A stretch of DNA of 64,000 nucleotides from Candidatus Aenigmatarchaeota archaeon (GCA_016184005.1 JACPDL010000003.1:62001-126000); one strand, 5' to 3'; positions 9,457 to 19,176 are shown, counted from the stretch's first letter. Notes: generated by a model not told the origin, from the letters alone. Program-made: numbers and translations.

Positions 9457-9564
9457 CTAATCAAACAAGTGGCTGTTGCCGCAATTCTCGCATTCGTCAG
9501 GCTTTTCCTCGTAGGTGCGCATGCAGTAATGGCAGTGATAATGTTTTTTCTTTATACTTTTCAT
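9457..9564 (-). CDS. 35-aa zinc-ribbon micro-protein (not in ORF track)
   Basis: Manual translation MKSIKKKHYHCHYCMRTYEEKPDECENCGNSHLFD*; two CxxC knuckles. Confidence 0.65.
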   Translation of the reverse strand: MKSIKKKHYHCHYCMRTYEEKPDECENCGNSHLFD

Positions 9565-9599
9565 ATTATTACCTACTAGGAAAGAGGTGTAGAGAGGAG

Positions 9600-9722
9600 A
9601 TCTGCAAAGAACATAGTTCTTCTTGCAGAAACCTTTGGTTTCTGAAGACTCAGGAAAGCTTTGCTTTCCTCGAGTTGAGACCTCAGAGAACTTTTAGTTC
9701 TCTGCAGAAAACCCTAGGTTTT
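9600..9722. repeat. Array of five 3-nt-loop hairpins
   Basis: AAGAAC-ATA-GTTCTT; AGAAACC-TTT-GGTTTCT; AGGAAAGC-TTT-GCTTTCCT; AGAGAACT-TTT-AGTTCTCT; AGAAAACC-CTA-GGTTTTCT. Confidence 0.9.
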
Positions 9723-9729
9723 CTCCTTC

Positions 9730-10761
9730 TTAGGTTATGCAGACTTTTGGAGGATTCTTGATGAATTCCTCAAGCAGTTTTATCGCATTCTCGACATCTT
9801 TCATGCTGGCCATTCCGATTGTCGAGTGTATATTCCGCACGGCAATTCCTACCACTGTAGCCGGAACGCCTTCGCGCGAAAGCGATATGCTCAGTGCGTC
9901 TGTGGTGCCTTTATCGCCTACATCGTACTGGATTGGTATGTTTTTCTGTTTTGCTATGTCTGTCAGCCAGTCATTCATGCACCTGTTTGTTATCATGCCC
10001 GAATCTTTCAGCGTTATGCATGGTCCCTTGCCAAGTACGTTCGATTGAATCTTGACCCCTTTATCCTCCGCGTTAGTTACGTCAACTGCAACGGCAAGGT
10101 CAGGCTTTATCTTGTATGTGGAAGTTTTTGCGCCGTAAAGCCCTATCTCCTCTTGGACTGTGAAGACATAGTAAGTATCGCTTTCAGTCTTCTTTGACAG
10201 TTTTGCAAGCTCCATGAGCACGTAGCAGCCGATCCTGTCATCCAGCGCCCGCCCATAAACAACGTTGTTGTCAGCAAACATCCCTATTTCCTGCTGCAGC
10301 GAAATAAATGAGCCTACCTTGACATCCTTCTTCAGCAGTTCCTCTTTGCTTAAACCCGTGTCTATGTACATATCAAGGCTTCTTGGCATGCTGTCAGTCA
10401 TGTCGCCGTTGCTTATCTCTGCTGTAGTTATGACGCCGTATACAGGTTCTTTGCCCGCCTTGATTTTAACCCTCTGGCCGATCAGCGTCAGGGATTCTAT
10501 ACCGCCTACCCGGGAAAATATTATGGCGCCGTCAGAGTCTATGCCTTTTACCATAAGCCCTATCTCATCCATGTGGGCCGTGAGCATAACCCGAGGCGTG
10601 TCGCCCTTCTTGTGTGCTATAAGATTTCCTATGCTGTCCACAGTCACTTCGTCGACATGCTTCCTTATTTCCTTCATTATAAGGTCGCGTACCTCTGACT
10701 CATCACCGCTTATGCCGTCCGTTTCCATCAGCCTTTTCATCATCTCAAACATCCAAATCAC
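9730..10761 (-). CDS. M42-family (TET-type) metallo-aminopeptidase
   Basis: VMLTAHMDEIGLMV; RALDDRIGCYVLMEL; VFTVQEEIGLYGAKTS. Confidence 0.93.
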   Translation of the reverse strand: MIWMFEMMKRLMETDGISGDESEVRDLIMKEIRKHVDEVTVDSIGNLIAHKKGDTPRVMLTAHMDEIGLMVKGIDSDGAIIFSRVGGIESLTLIGQRVKIKAGKEPVYGVITTAEISNGDMTDSMPRSLDMYIDTGLSKEELLKKDVKVGSFISLQQEIGMFADNNVVYGRALDDRIGCYVLMELAKLSKKTESDTYYVFTVQEEIGLYGAKTSTYKIKPDLAVAVDVTNAEDKGVKIQSNVLGKGPCITLKDSGMITNRCMNDWLTDIAKQKNIPIQYDVGDKGTTDALSISLSREGVPATVVGIAVRNIHSTIGMASMKDVENAIKLLEEFIKNPPKVCIT

Positions 10762-12071
10762 CGTCTATTTAATTCTTTTATCGAGTCCTCTATTATATCT
10801 ATGCCATTGTCCGCCTGTTGCCGCGTGAGTGTCAGGGGCGGGCATATTCTTATCACACTCATGCCAGCTGGCAACAATATGAGTCCTTTTTCGCTTGCCT
10901 TGCAGAGCACCTCTTTTCTTTCTTCAACTGCAGGCATGCGGGATTTCTTGTTTTTGACCAACTCCACACCTATCATCAATCCTAAGCCACGAACGTCGCC
11001 TACTATTTCATATTTGTCCTTGAGTTCATTCAGCCTCTTGAGCATATGTTTTCCAATCTTTTGCGCATTTTGTCCCAACTTTTTTTCTCGCATGAATTTC
11101 AGCGTTGCTATGCCTGCTGCGCATGCCAATAAATTGCCGCCAAATGTATTTGCGTGTGAGCCGGGAGCCCAGTCCATGACTTTTCTGCCTGCAACAGTTG
11201 CGCCAAGCGGAACTCCTCCGCCGATTGCTTTGCTCAGAGAAACTACATCCGGCACAACACCAAAGTTCTCTATTGCCAGGAACCTTCCTGTCCTGAAACA
11301 GCCTGACTGGACTTCGTCGTCGCAAAGAAGCACTCCGTATTCATTGCATAGTTTTCTCACGCCTTTGACGAACGATCTTGGCGGCACGATATAGCCGCCT
11401 TCGCCCTGCACAGGCTCGAGGAATATAGCCGCCACATCGCCCCTTTTCAATCGAATGGCTCTTTCGAGTTCAGTCAGGCAGTAAGAGCTGCAGTCTTCCG
11501 GTTCCATCTTCATGCGGTAATGATATGGAAAAGGCGCATGCTTGACAGGCAGGAAGGGTGAATATCTGCCGCGCTGAACCGGCTTGGATTTTGTCAGAGA
11601 AAGAGAGCCCATTGTTCTTCCGTGGAAAGCATTCTCGAAGGCGATGACCCATTTCCTCTGACTATGCCATCTTGCAAGCTTGTACGCCGCTTCTATGCTT
11701 TCTGTGCCTGAATTAGACAGGAAAACGGTATCAAGCTGCTTGTGCATGAAAGTCAACAGGAATTCTGAAAACTCCAACGGAAGTTCGGCATAGAAATCAG
11801 AAAAAGCAGCATGTATCCCGAGCTTTATCTGCTTGTGGAGTGCCTTCTCTATCACTGGATTCGTATGGCCTATGCCAGCCACAGCCACCCCAGCAGCAAA
11901 ATCTAGGTAGCGACGACCGTCAACATCATAGACATAGCAGCCTCTGGCGCGCTTGAAGACAAACGAGTATTCCCTTGTCAGCGAAGGCGATATTATTTTA
12001 TGGTCGCGTTCGATTATTCGTATCGATTTCTTTCCTGGTTTCCTGCAGATGAATTGTATTTTTCCCATCAT
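10758..12071 (-). CDS. Class III (PLP) aminotransferase, acetylornithine/4-aminobutyrate type
   Basis: FLSNSGTESIEAAYKLAR; FENAFHGRTMGSLSLT; LLCDDEVQSGCFRTG; SLSKAIGGGVPLG; TFGGNLLACAAG. Confidence 0.93.
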   Translation of the reverse strand: MMGKIQFICRKPGKKSIRIIERDHKIISPSLTREYSFVFKRARGCYVYDVDGRRYLDFAAGVAVAGIGHTNPVIEKALHKQIKLGIHAAFSDFYAELPLEFSEFLLTFMHKQLDTVFLSNSGTESIEAAYKLARWHSQRKWVIAFENAFHGRTMGSLSLTKSKPVQRGRYSPFLPVKHAPFPYHYRMKMEPEDCSSYCLTELERAIRLKRGDVAAIFLEPVQGEGGYIVPPRSFVKGVRKLCNEYGVLLCDDEVQSGCFRTGRFLAIENFGVVPDVVSLSKAIGGGVPLGATVAGRKVMDWAPGSHANTFGGNLLACAAGIATLKFMREKKLGQNAQKIGKHMLKRLNELKDKYEIVGDVRGLGLMIGVELVKNKKSRMPAVEERKEVLCKASEKGLILLPAGMSVIRICPPLTLTRQQADNGIDIIEDSIKELNRR

Positions 12072-12075
12072 AAGA

Positions 12076-13926
12076 CTATCTCCAGGGCATAAATAAAGTT
12101 TTTTCACTGTGGCAATTCATCTTTTTCCGCGGAAGCGGCGACGGTCTTTTGTACCGGTAATGATATTTCCCGGGTTTTCGCTTGGACAGGATTATGCAAA
12201 ATACGATAACAAAGATGACAGCCGTATCTACCAGTATAAGGTCAAACGGTATCCGCCCTTCAGGCACGTTTACTGCTGAAGGGGTTACTATGCTTATTTG
12301 TTCTGCAGAGGCATAGCTGAAAGGCATCGTGGCTATTACATTTCTGACATAGTAACTGACATTTCTCTCTTCAAACGGCTTAAGGTCCAGGAAAGTATAT
12401 TCTACCAGCGGGTCTTCTTCTATTATTCGCGGAGAAGTGCCGATGAAAACAACTTCGTCCGCGCGGGACGCTATATTCTTGTCTATTCTAACGGCAAGTG
12501 TAGCAGACTCCAAATGCTGTTCCTTGTTCTTGATGTTTACACGAATATGTGTTTCGTTTTTAATTTCATCAACAAACGAGTTCCCAATGACGATGAAGTT
12601 TCTTTGCAATATCTGGTCCCTTGAATAAACACGGAGTATAAAGAAGAGTTCCCTCAGAGCAGTGCCGTTGAAGAACCTTAGCCTTGCCTGGTAGTTTCCC
12701 GGGACAGCTGTTGGCGGCACGTCTAGAATCATCGTAACAATTTTTTCTCCCTTTTGCTGTGCATCAAAGACAGGCTCCGGGATCGAAACCCAGTCAGAAA
12801 TGCCGTCTACGGATGCTCTTATACCGCTTATATCATTGTCAGTCGGATTATACAAGACAATATTTTCTGCCTTTCTTTCCCCCTGAAATATTTCCACTAG
12901 TGCAGGTACAGTAACGAATTGCAGTGTTTCCGCAACTGGACGCGGGATCTGGGTTAGATTGGTTATATTCTGTACGGGTGCAGGTACAGATGCTCCGCCA
13001 CTTCCTCCTCCGCCTCCGGAAGATGCGGATGTTGAAGTAGATTCAAGGATATTGAAAATCACTGTCTTGTTTGGAGTCAGAACCTCATTGCCGCCAGGAT
13101 CTGTAAACAGGATCTGGCCAGTTGCATTATATTGCCCCGCAGCCGTGAAGCCAGCGCTCCATGTCATGATGTTGACCTGTACCTGCGTAGCTGTTTCGTT
13201 TGCTTTCAGTTCCTGTGCCACCCCGGTTTTGGAGAAGACCAATGCCCCCTGCGAGTTGTATACAAAGAGCTTTGGCGTGATAGTCGAGTTTACAGTTCCC
13301 ATATTCACTGCACTGTAGCTGAACGCAATTGAATTTCCCTGGAAAACCTGCGGATCAGAGGTGAAAGATGCCAATTTCACAAAACCTGCATATACGCCCT
13401 TCGAGCTTGATATGTCCGCAAAACCCGGTTTCGCAATGCTTACTTGTATTGTGTAGTCCCCTATATCCGAAAGATTGAAATTATTTGTATAGTTTCCTGC
13501 CGCGGTTTCAGTAAAGTTTATGGGTGTTTGCGAGCCACCGGGGCCTACAATTGTTCCATTCACAACTGCTCCAGAAACAAGATTTCCAAGATTATCGCTG
13601 ACTATGACAGACAATATCTGGCTGCCTGTATGTATCTGGTCTACGAAATCCAAACGTGCTGAGGTAGCATTGCTTGGTCGCAAAAGCGGCGGCGGTTCTA
13701 AGATGCCGAGCACTAAACGATACAAAGAGGAACTTGAGCTGTCAGCTGACAAAGCAGATTCGATAAACGCCTTGTAGCTTGTTGAGTTTCCTGAATCCGC
13801 ATAGGCACTGGTATCCACAATGAGCCTGTAGTTAGCCGAGTCGCCAGAGTCTGCATAAGAAACAGAAAACAACACTGTCAAGCAAACAGCAATTATAATG
13901 TACAGAATCTTCATGCATACCATCAC
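12076..13926 (-). CDS. Large secreted/membrane-anchored surface protein
   Basis: N-terminal signal MKILYIIIAVCLTVLFSVSYA; Ser/Gly linker SASSGGGGGSGG; NEW1/NPCBM-like extracellular beta domains; C-terminal TM LILVDTAVIFVIVFCIILSKRK. Confidence 0.75.
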   Translation of the reverse strand: MMVCMKILYIIIAVCLTVLFSVSYADSGDSANYRLIVDTSAYADSGNSTSYKAFIESALSADSSSSSLYRLVLGILEPPPLLRPSNATSARLDFVDQIHTGSQILSVIVSDNLGNLVSGAVVNGTIVGPGGSQTPINFTETAAGNYTNNFNLSDIGDYTIQVSIAKPGFADISSSKGVYAGFVKLASFTSDPQVFQGNSIAFSYSAVNMGTVNSTITPKLFVYNSQGALVFSKTGVAQELKANETATQVQVNIMTWSAGFTAAGQYNATGQILFTDPGGNEVLTPNKTVIFNILESTSTSASSGGGGGSGGASVPAPVQNITNLTQIPRPVAETLQFVTVPALVEIFQGERKAENIVLYNPTDNDISGIRASVDGISDWVSIPEPVFDAQQKGEKIVTMILDVPPTAVPGNYQARLRFFNGTALRELFFILRVYSRDQILQRNFIVIGNSFVDEIKNETHIRVNIKNKEQHLESATLAVRIDKNIASRADEVVFIGTSPRIIEEDPLVEYTFLDLKPFEERNVSYYVRNVIATMPFSYASAEQISIVTPSAVNVPEGRIPFDLILVDTAVIFVIVFCIILSKRKPGKYHYRYKRPSPLPRKKMNCHSEKTLFMPWR

Positions 13927-15770
13927 ACATCGGCACCGAACACAGTTATTTCTGTGTTTCCGAGCAGATTAGCTCCACCAGCGCCGCCAAACAGGTTAAT
14001 CATTGTTATGTTTGCTGTTCTGTTAACCCATATTCCCCGGGCAATTTGTATTGTTGGGGCGGTTGCCGCACTGTCTGTACCGGACAGCCCGTCTATCATA
14101 ACCCTTTTTACCGTGCTGTTAAGCGCATTAAAAACATGAACCACAAGACTTCTCTGCGTTGTCACTGCTGTTTCAGATACAGGAATGCCGGTCGTGCTGC
14201 TTACGGTTGTTTTGGGATTGGTTAATCCGTCTGACGCAGAACCGGCGTAGTTGGCCTGTCCGTCGTCGCTGAAGGCTATCCTTGCTATATCATCGTCCGA
14301 ATAGCCTGTTATGTTGATATAGATAATAAGGAATTTTTTGGATCTGGACAGCGTGACATTTACCCAGCGTTGACTCACGGTAGTTTTGTTGTATCCCAGA
14401 AATTCAAGCGACTGGCGGTTTGTTTGTGCATCCGAGCCGCAACTAACTATGCCGGCCGAGTTCGTGTCAAGCGTGTCGCAGCCGGGCAGGTTTGGTATAC
14501 GTATGCCGGCAAACGTCGCATTGCCTGTTATATTGACAGAAGCAACTGTGCCGCCGCCGGATTCCCAGACGGTTATGTTTGCATCCGTATCCGCCCTTAC
14601 AAGCAGGCGGGACGCATTGATAGCGCCTGTTACATTCACGCTGCCTGTTATTACTGTGTTGAATGCTGCAGCCGCATTCCGGGAGCCTATCAACACGGAA
14701 ATTCCTGCTGTGTCGTTGTATACTGCACTTGCTGATGTTGTCCAGCCCGAATCTGTTGTATCCTGATCTGCAGCGCAGGAAACAAACAAGCCGGAGTTAT
14801 TTAACGTGACATTAACGGCTTTGCTGCCTCCGCTGCACTGGCCTGATCCTGCCAGATTTGAAATATTGGTTATTGGCAGACTCTCTATACTCAATCTTGA
14901 TTGAGGAAAAGAGCCTGTTGTGTTCGCTATTGGCAGTGTTATGCTTAATTTCGACTGATCCAGAGACTGAATCATTGCCGACGTTATTATATTGTTTGGG
15001 AAAAGCAATACGCCGCCAGTAATTAACTGCAGCACTGAAGCGCTGACGTAGCCTGTCGCATTGACATTGATGAAATTTCCGTTGCGCCAGCGAAGGAATT
15101 GCAAGCCAAGATCATAAGAACTATCTGCGTTGGGCAAAAAGTCGCCGAGTGCACGCGCCCCGCTTTTTGCGAAGTTTGTCTGGTTTGCCGTAAACGTATA
15201 AGGCACGCTTCCTAATTCAAAGCGCGGGGATACTGTCTCATTATTTACTGCAATCTCAAGGAATGATCCATCATCAAAAGTGACATTAATAGGGGTGTTG
15301 TTTCCTAGCAGAGCTGAAAAAAGTCCTGTACTGACTGTAAGATTTTCCTGCAGTTCGCTCCATTGTATACTTCCGCCTGTTTTCGCGTTATAGATCATGA
15401 AAGTGAAATTTGTGCTTGCATTGATGGCGGTATCATTCAGAGATGTAAGCCTGCCGTTGATGGGTATTTTATTTGGTATTGCATAAGCAGGCAAAACAAC
15501 GGCTGAAAGAAATGTAAAAATCAGAACGAGCGCAAAGGCTTTTTTAATTACGAACAATTTTGCCATTCCTATGCGGCGGTGAATGACCTTTTTTTCAGCC
15601 TCCAGCACGGCGAGATACTTGGACGCTGTTGTATAATGCATCCCGAGATCTCTGGAAATCTCGGAAATAGTGAGGCCGCCGCTTTTTTCTATAAGCTTCA
15701 GGATCCTGCTGCGTATGTCCAGTGCCCGTAGTTCCTCTGTTTCATTAACAAGACTACTCTTTTTTGCCAT
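13923..15770 (-). CDS. N-terminal winged HTH + TM + large extracytoplasmic domain
   Basis: RILKLIEKSGGLTISEISRDLGMHYTTASKYLAVLEAEKKVIHRRIGMAKLFVIKKAFALVLIFTFLSAVVLPAYA then ~500 aa Thr/Ser/Asn-rich domain containing YDLGLQFLRWRNGNF. Confidence 0.75.
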   Translation of the reverse strand: MAKKSSLVNETEELRALDIRSRILKLIEKSGGLTISEISRDLGMHYTTASKYLAVLEAEKKVIHRRIGMAKLFVIKKAFALVLIFTFLSAVVLPAYAIPNKIPINGRLTSLNDTAINASTNFTFMIYNAKTGGSIQWSELQENLTVSTGLFSALLGNNTPINVTFDDGSFLEIAVNNETVSPRFELGSVPYTFTANQTNFAKSGARALGDFLPNADSSYDLGLQFLRWRNGNFINVNATGYVSASVLQLITGGVLLFPNNIITSAMIQSLDQSKLSITLPIANTTGSFPQSRLSIESLPITNISNLAGSGQCSGGSKAVNVTLNNSGLFVSCAADQDTTDSGWTTSASAVYNDTAGISVLIGSRNAAAAFNTVITGSVNVTGAINASRLLVRADTDANITVWESGGGTVASVNITGNATFAGIRIPNLPGCDTLDTNSAGIVSCGSDAQTNRQSLEFLGYNKTTVSQRWVNVTLSRSKKFLIIYINITGYSDDDIARIAFSDDGQANYAGSASDGLTNPKTTVSSTTGIPVSETAVTTQRSLVVHVFNALNSTVKRVMIDGLSGTDSAATAPTIQIARGIWVNRTANITMINLFGGAGGANLLGNTEITVFGADV

Positions 15771-15949
15771 TAGCTCAACCTAAACTCTTGATTTCCTTTC
15801 TAGCTCTGATGGATGATTGTATTAACTGATCATATTCATATACTGTATTAATAGATAAGATTATTAGTGAACATTATCGGCTCTGTTCTTAAATTTTTCT
15901 ATTGCAGAGGATAGAGTCTTTGGCAGGACAGAACACGCAGAATTCACAA

Positions 15950-16588
15950 TCATGAGCACTTTGTTATCTTCCTGAGAAGGGACCTGTTTTCCAGTCTTAT
16001 TGCCTTTCCGATTTTCTGCACAGGTTCCGGATAAACTGTAAATTTCCCGTCAACTTCTTCATCAAGATCTGTGTCGAAATACGCCTCGAAACTTTCATTT
16101 GACCCTTTTTTGACTAGTTTCCTGACTATGCTAGCAAGCCCCCCGTGTTTAGATGTGTCAAGAAGGTATTCTACGCTATAGTAATGATCTTCCACATCAA
16201 GGTTCTGCAGAATTACAGTATAATTATAGAATGCCCCCAGTTGATTGTTCCAGCCTTCTTCTAAATATGAGCTGACTGCATTGTATTTGGGATAATATGC
16301 ATAGAGTGTCTCAACCTCATACGGCACTTCTGTAAGGTATTCTTCTTCCACTTCACGGCAATTTTCCGCGGCTGTTATCTTGCCAGTCGGAATGCCTGAA
16401 AAAATTAGCGATACAGTTATTACAAGCAACAGAGCAACCGGAATAAGCAAAGCCTTGTTTTCTATATGCAAACCTTTTCCAATCTCATGCGGATATACAT
16501 CTTCGCCATCGACAAGTTCCCTGCCGCAATATCTGCATCTTTCATCATTAGTAAAATATTTTACATCGCACTTTTTGCAATACCGCAT
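15950..16588 (-). CDS. Zinc ribbon + TM + extracytoplasmic domain protein
   Basis: MRYCKKCDVKYFTNDERCRYCGREL; TM ALLIPVALLLVITVSLIFSGI. Confidence 0.7.
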   Translation of the reverse strand: MRYCKKCDVKYFTNDERCRYCGRELVDGEDVYPHEIGKGLHIENKALLIPVALLLVITVSLIFSGIPTGKITAAENCREVEEEYLTEVPYEVETLYAYYPKYNAVSSYLEEGWNNQLGAFYNYTVILQNLDVEDHYYSVEYLLDTSKHGGLASIVRKLVKKGSNESFEAYFDTDLDEEVDGKFTVYPEPVQKIGKAIRLENRSLLRKITKCS

Positions 16589-16643
16589 TCTATTAATTAC
16601 AACGGGTGATATTTATTAGTTGTTTAACCGATTTTCTGCAAAT

Positions 16644-18989
16644 CTAACTGTCTGGTCTGAGAAAAGGATTGCTCACATTTTCTTCTTTCTTATGCCTGCC
16701 TTTCAGTTTGCCGATCATAATAATCAGGAAAACCACGCCGGCAATAATAATTACAAGGCCAAGCATGTCAGAGCTCGCCTGAGCTGGCGTTTGTGGCGGA
16801 GCCTGTACAGGTATCTGCTTTTCCTCTGGCTGCGGCTCTTCAGGAGGTTTTGTAGATACAGACCCTCCGATAGCAAAGATTGAGAAGCCTGTTGTTTCAG
16901 CTACAAAGTGATATACATAGCTTGTCTCGTCAAGCCTTGCAGTGTAAGCTGGAGTCCAGGAAGTGCCGGCTAAGCGGTACAATTTTATTGAATCTACATC
17001 GATATTATTATCTTCTATCCATTTCTTGTCTACCCTGAATTCTATTTTCACAAGCTGCATGTCTTCACTCACAAAATTTATAGGTTTTATGTTGAAGGCC
17101 TTGTAAACGACGGGTCCTTCAGGAAGGCTTGTTATGGTTGTTATCTCTGACGTGTCTAACGATAAAGTTGTCCCACTTGATACTGTCTTCCTGTTTGTAA
17201 AGTCGACGAAGACCCTGAATATATCGAAATTGGCATATGATACTGTAATGTTTTCTAATGTTTTTGACGAAGAACCCCCACCACCAGAGCTTCCACCACC
17301 ACCGCCACCTGAACCACCTCCGCCTCCTGAAACTATTGGTGTCTGACAGACACCGCAATCTGTGGAGCATAGCGAGCAGCTTTCCAGGCTGCTGCAGAAG
17401 TTATCGCCGCAATAGCTGCCATCCTGAACAGAATACTCGGTGAAATGCGGCACTGTAAACGTCAGGTTCCCGCCTATGAAACTTATTATTCTGCAATCCG
17501 GACAAGTAAAGTTGTTCCTGTATACCAAAGGATTTGCAATTCCTGCAAGGACGAGGGTGACGGTTGCCGAAGTATTAAATGTTGCAAAAAGTTCTGAACG
17601 AACTATGACTCTATGAAGAGAAAATTCGATAGCCCTGCTTAGATTTACAGGAACCAGAATGCCGGAAATATTTTCAAGCAGGCTTATGGTTTTTGAGCCG
17701 AAATCCAGTTCACCTACGCCCCTGATGCCTATCTTGAAATATGCGAAATCTGACAAATCAACATCTGAAAGATTCGTACTGAGATCAGGCGAGAAATTAC
17801 CGGGAGGTATGGGACATCCATGTCTGCCCACGGCGTATTGCGGCGGGGTGCTGGGACATCTGTCTAAACTGTCAGGAACACCATCACTGTCTGCGTCTGA
17901 AAAAACAACATTCACGCTTGCATTCAGTGCAGTTGTACTGATGGCAGTGCCGTTGCTTGATGCGAGCAGTACTTGTGATAATCTTAAGTCAGACATGCCC
18001 TTATTGGTTGCTCTCAAATATACTGAAGCTATAGTGCCACTGCCACTAGCGCCGCTACCTATTCTTACAACGGCAATGTTCTTTATAATACCAGGAGATG
18101 TTGAATCTGTTGTTTCAAGGAAGAGTGTTTGTACACCTCCCTGTTTCAGGAATGTGCCCTCCTGAGCCCTCTCGTATCGCAGCACTGCAGGATCGTAGCT
18201 TACGCTTGCCTGGATGCCTGCAAGGCCGCTTATGTTATTTGCGACAATATCAACCCTTATTTCATTGCCCAGTAGCACAGACGGTGAAGACGGTTGAAGT
18301 GCAATAGAATTTGTGACAGTTACTGGAGCAGCCCCAACAGAAATTGTTACTGATTTCGTTGTGCTGCTACCGGCACCTGTGCATGTGAGCGTGTACGTTC
18401 TGCTAGATGTCAAAGCCCCTGTGCTCTCGCTGCCTGAAAGCGGCTTTGCGCCTAACCAAGCACCGGATGCTGTGCAGGAGTTTACATTGGCTGCACTCCA
18501 TGAAAGCGTTGCTGCACTGTTGTAAGCTACTGATGATGGACTTGCTGCAAAATTTAACGTTGGCATCAAAGGATTTACCGAACCCGTGAAGCTTACATTA
18601 CCGCTGTTGATGATATAACCCGCGGTACTCGTATGGACAAAGCGCAGCGAATTGGTTCCTTGTCGCCACCAGTTTGCATTGGTGGTGAAGGTCATTGATT
18701 TATTGAGGTTATCGTTTGCAGTTGTACCTTGTGCACCGAATAGTTGGACAGGTCCGTTACCGTTTATGTAAAGCAGGCCTTCATTAGGGAAGTCTGGATC
18801 AAAGACAGACATGGTAAGAATGGCATTCTGGAAGATCTGTGGATCAATAACGACGGTCTCCGTGACTGTTTTTTCTTCTGGAAGGGTTGTTCCTAGTAGC
18901 GAAACCGGAGCGAAAGCGAAAGCCAGCGGTATTGTAAACAGCATCAAGAGTGCGAATAGCATGATTTCTGCTAGAAGGTCTCTAGTCAT
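16644..18989 (-). CDS. Membrane-anchored surface protein with cohesin-like domain, thrombospondin-3-type Ca loop and PGF-pre-PGF-like domain
   Basis: VLLGNEIRVDIVANNISGLAGIQASVSYDPAVLRYERAQEGTFLKQGG...SGSGTIASVYLRATNKGMSDLRLSQVLL (cohesin-like); DADSDGVPDSLDRCP; W...VYHFVAETTGFSIFAIGG; C-terminal TM LGLVIIIAGVVFLIIMIGKLKGRHKK. Confidence 0.78.
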   Translation of the reverse strand: MTRDLLAEIMLFALLMLFTIPLAFAFAPVSLLGTTLPEEKTVTETVVIDPQIFQNAILTMSVFDPDFPNEGLLYINGNGPVQLFGAQGTTANDNLNKSMTFTTNANWWRQGTNSLRFVHTSTAGYIINSGNVSFTGSVNPLMPTLNFAASPSSVAYNSAATLSWSAANVNSCTASGAWLGAKPLSGSESTGALTSSRTYTLTCTGAGSSTTKSVTISVGAAPVTVTNSIALQPSSPSVLLGNEIRVDIVANNISGLAGIQASVSYDPAVLRYERAQEGTFLKQGGVQTLFLETTDSTSPGIIKNIAVVRIGSGASGSGTIASVYLRATNKGMSDLRLSQVLLASSNGTAISTTALNASVNVVFSDADSDGVPDSLDRCPSTPPQYAVGRHGCPIPPGNFSPDLSTNLSDVDLSDFAYFKIGIRGVGELDFGSKTISLLENISGILVPVNLSRAIEFSLHRVIVRSELFATFNTSATVTLVLAGIANPLVYRNNFTCPDCRIISFIGGNLTFTVPHFTEYSVQDGSYCGDNFCSSLESCSLCSTDCGVCQTPIVSGGGGGSGGGGGGSSGGGGSSSKTLENITVSYANFDIFRVFVDFTNRKTVSSGTTLSLDTSEITTITSLPEGPVVYKAFNIKPINFVSEDMQLVKIEFRVDKKWIEDNNIDVDSIKLYRLAGTSWTPAYTARLDETSYVYHFVAETTGFSIFAIGGSVSTKPPEEPQPEEKQIPVQAPPQTPAQASSDMLGLVIIIAGVVFLIIMIGKLKGRHKKEENVSNPFLRPDS

Positions 18990-19033
18990 TTTATATATTC
19001 ATCCTGAGCCTTAAACTTAAAGTTTTTCTCCTA

Positions 19034-19176
19034 CTATCCGCAACATTGTTACATAAACAATGTTGGGATGACACCTTGCAGAACAAAGTTCTGCGAGGTC
19101 TCGAAGAGCTTTGCTCTTCGAGGATGCTCTCAGAATCCCACGATTGAAGTCGCGGGAGTATTAAGAGCATATCATT
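19034..19176 (+). repeat. Two-domain structured element, copy 1 (carries two extra 3-nt-loop hairpins)
   Basis: TATCCGCAACATTG...CAATGTTGGGATGACA...GCTCTCAGAATCCCACGATTGAAGTCGCGGGAGTATTAAGAGC; internal GCAGAAC-AAA-GTTCTGC and CGAAGAGC-TTT-GCTCTTCG. Confidence 0.8.

Noticed and set aside
9600-9722. CRISPR array
   Set aside because: Inverted hairpins of differing sequence, no direct repeats with uniform spacers, no cas genes in the window.
10265-11394. Plus-strand ORFs of 187 and 197 aa
   Set aside because: Antisense shadows of the M42 peptidase and aminotransferase genes.
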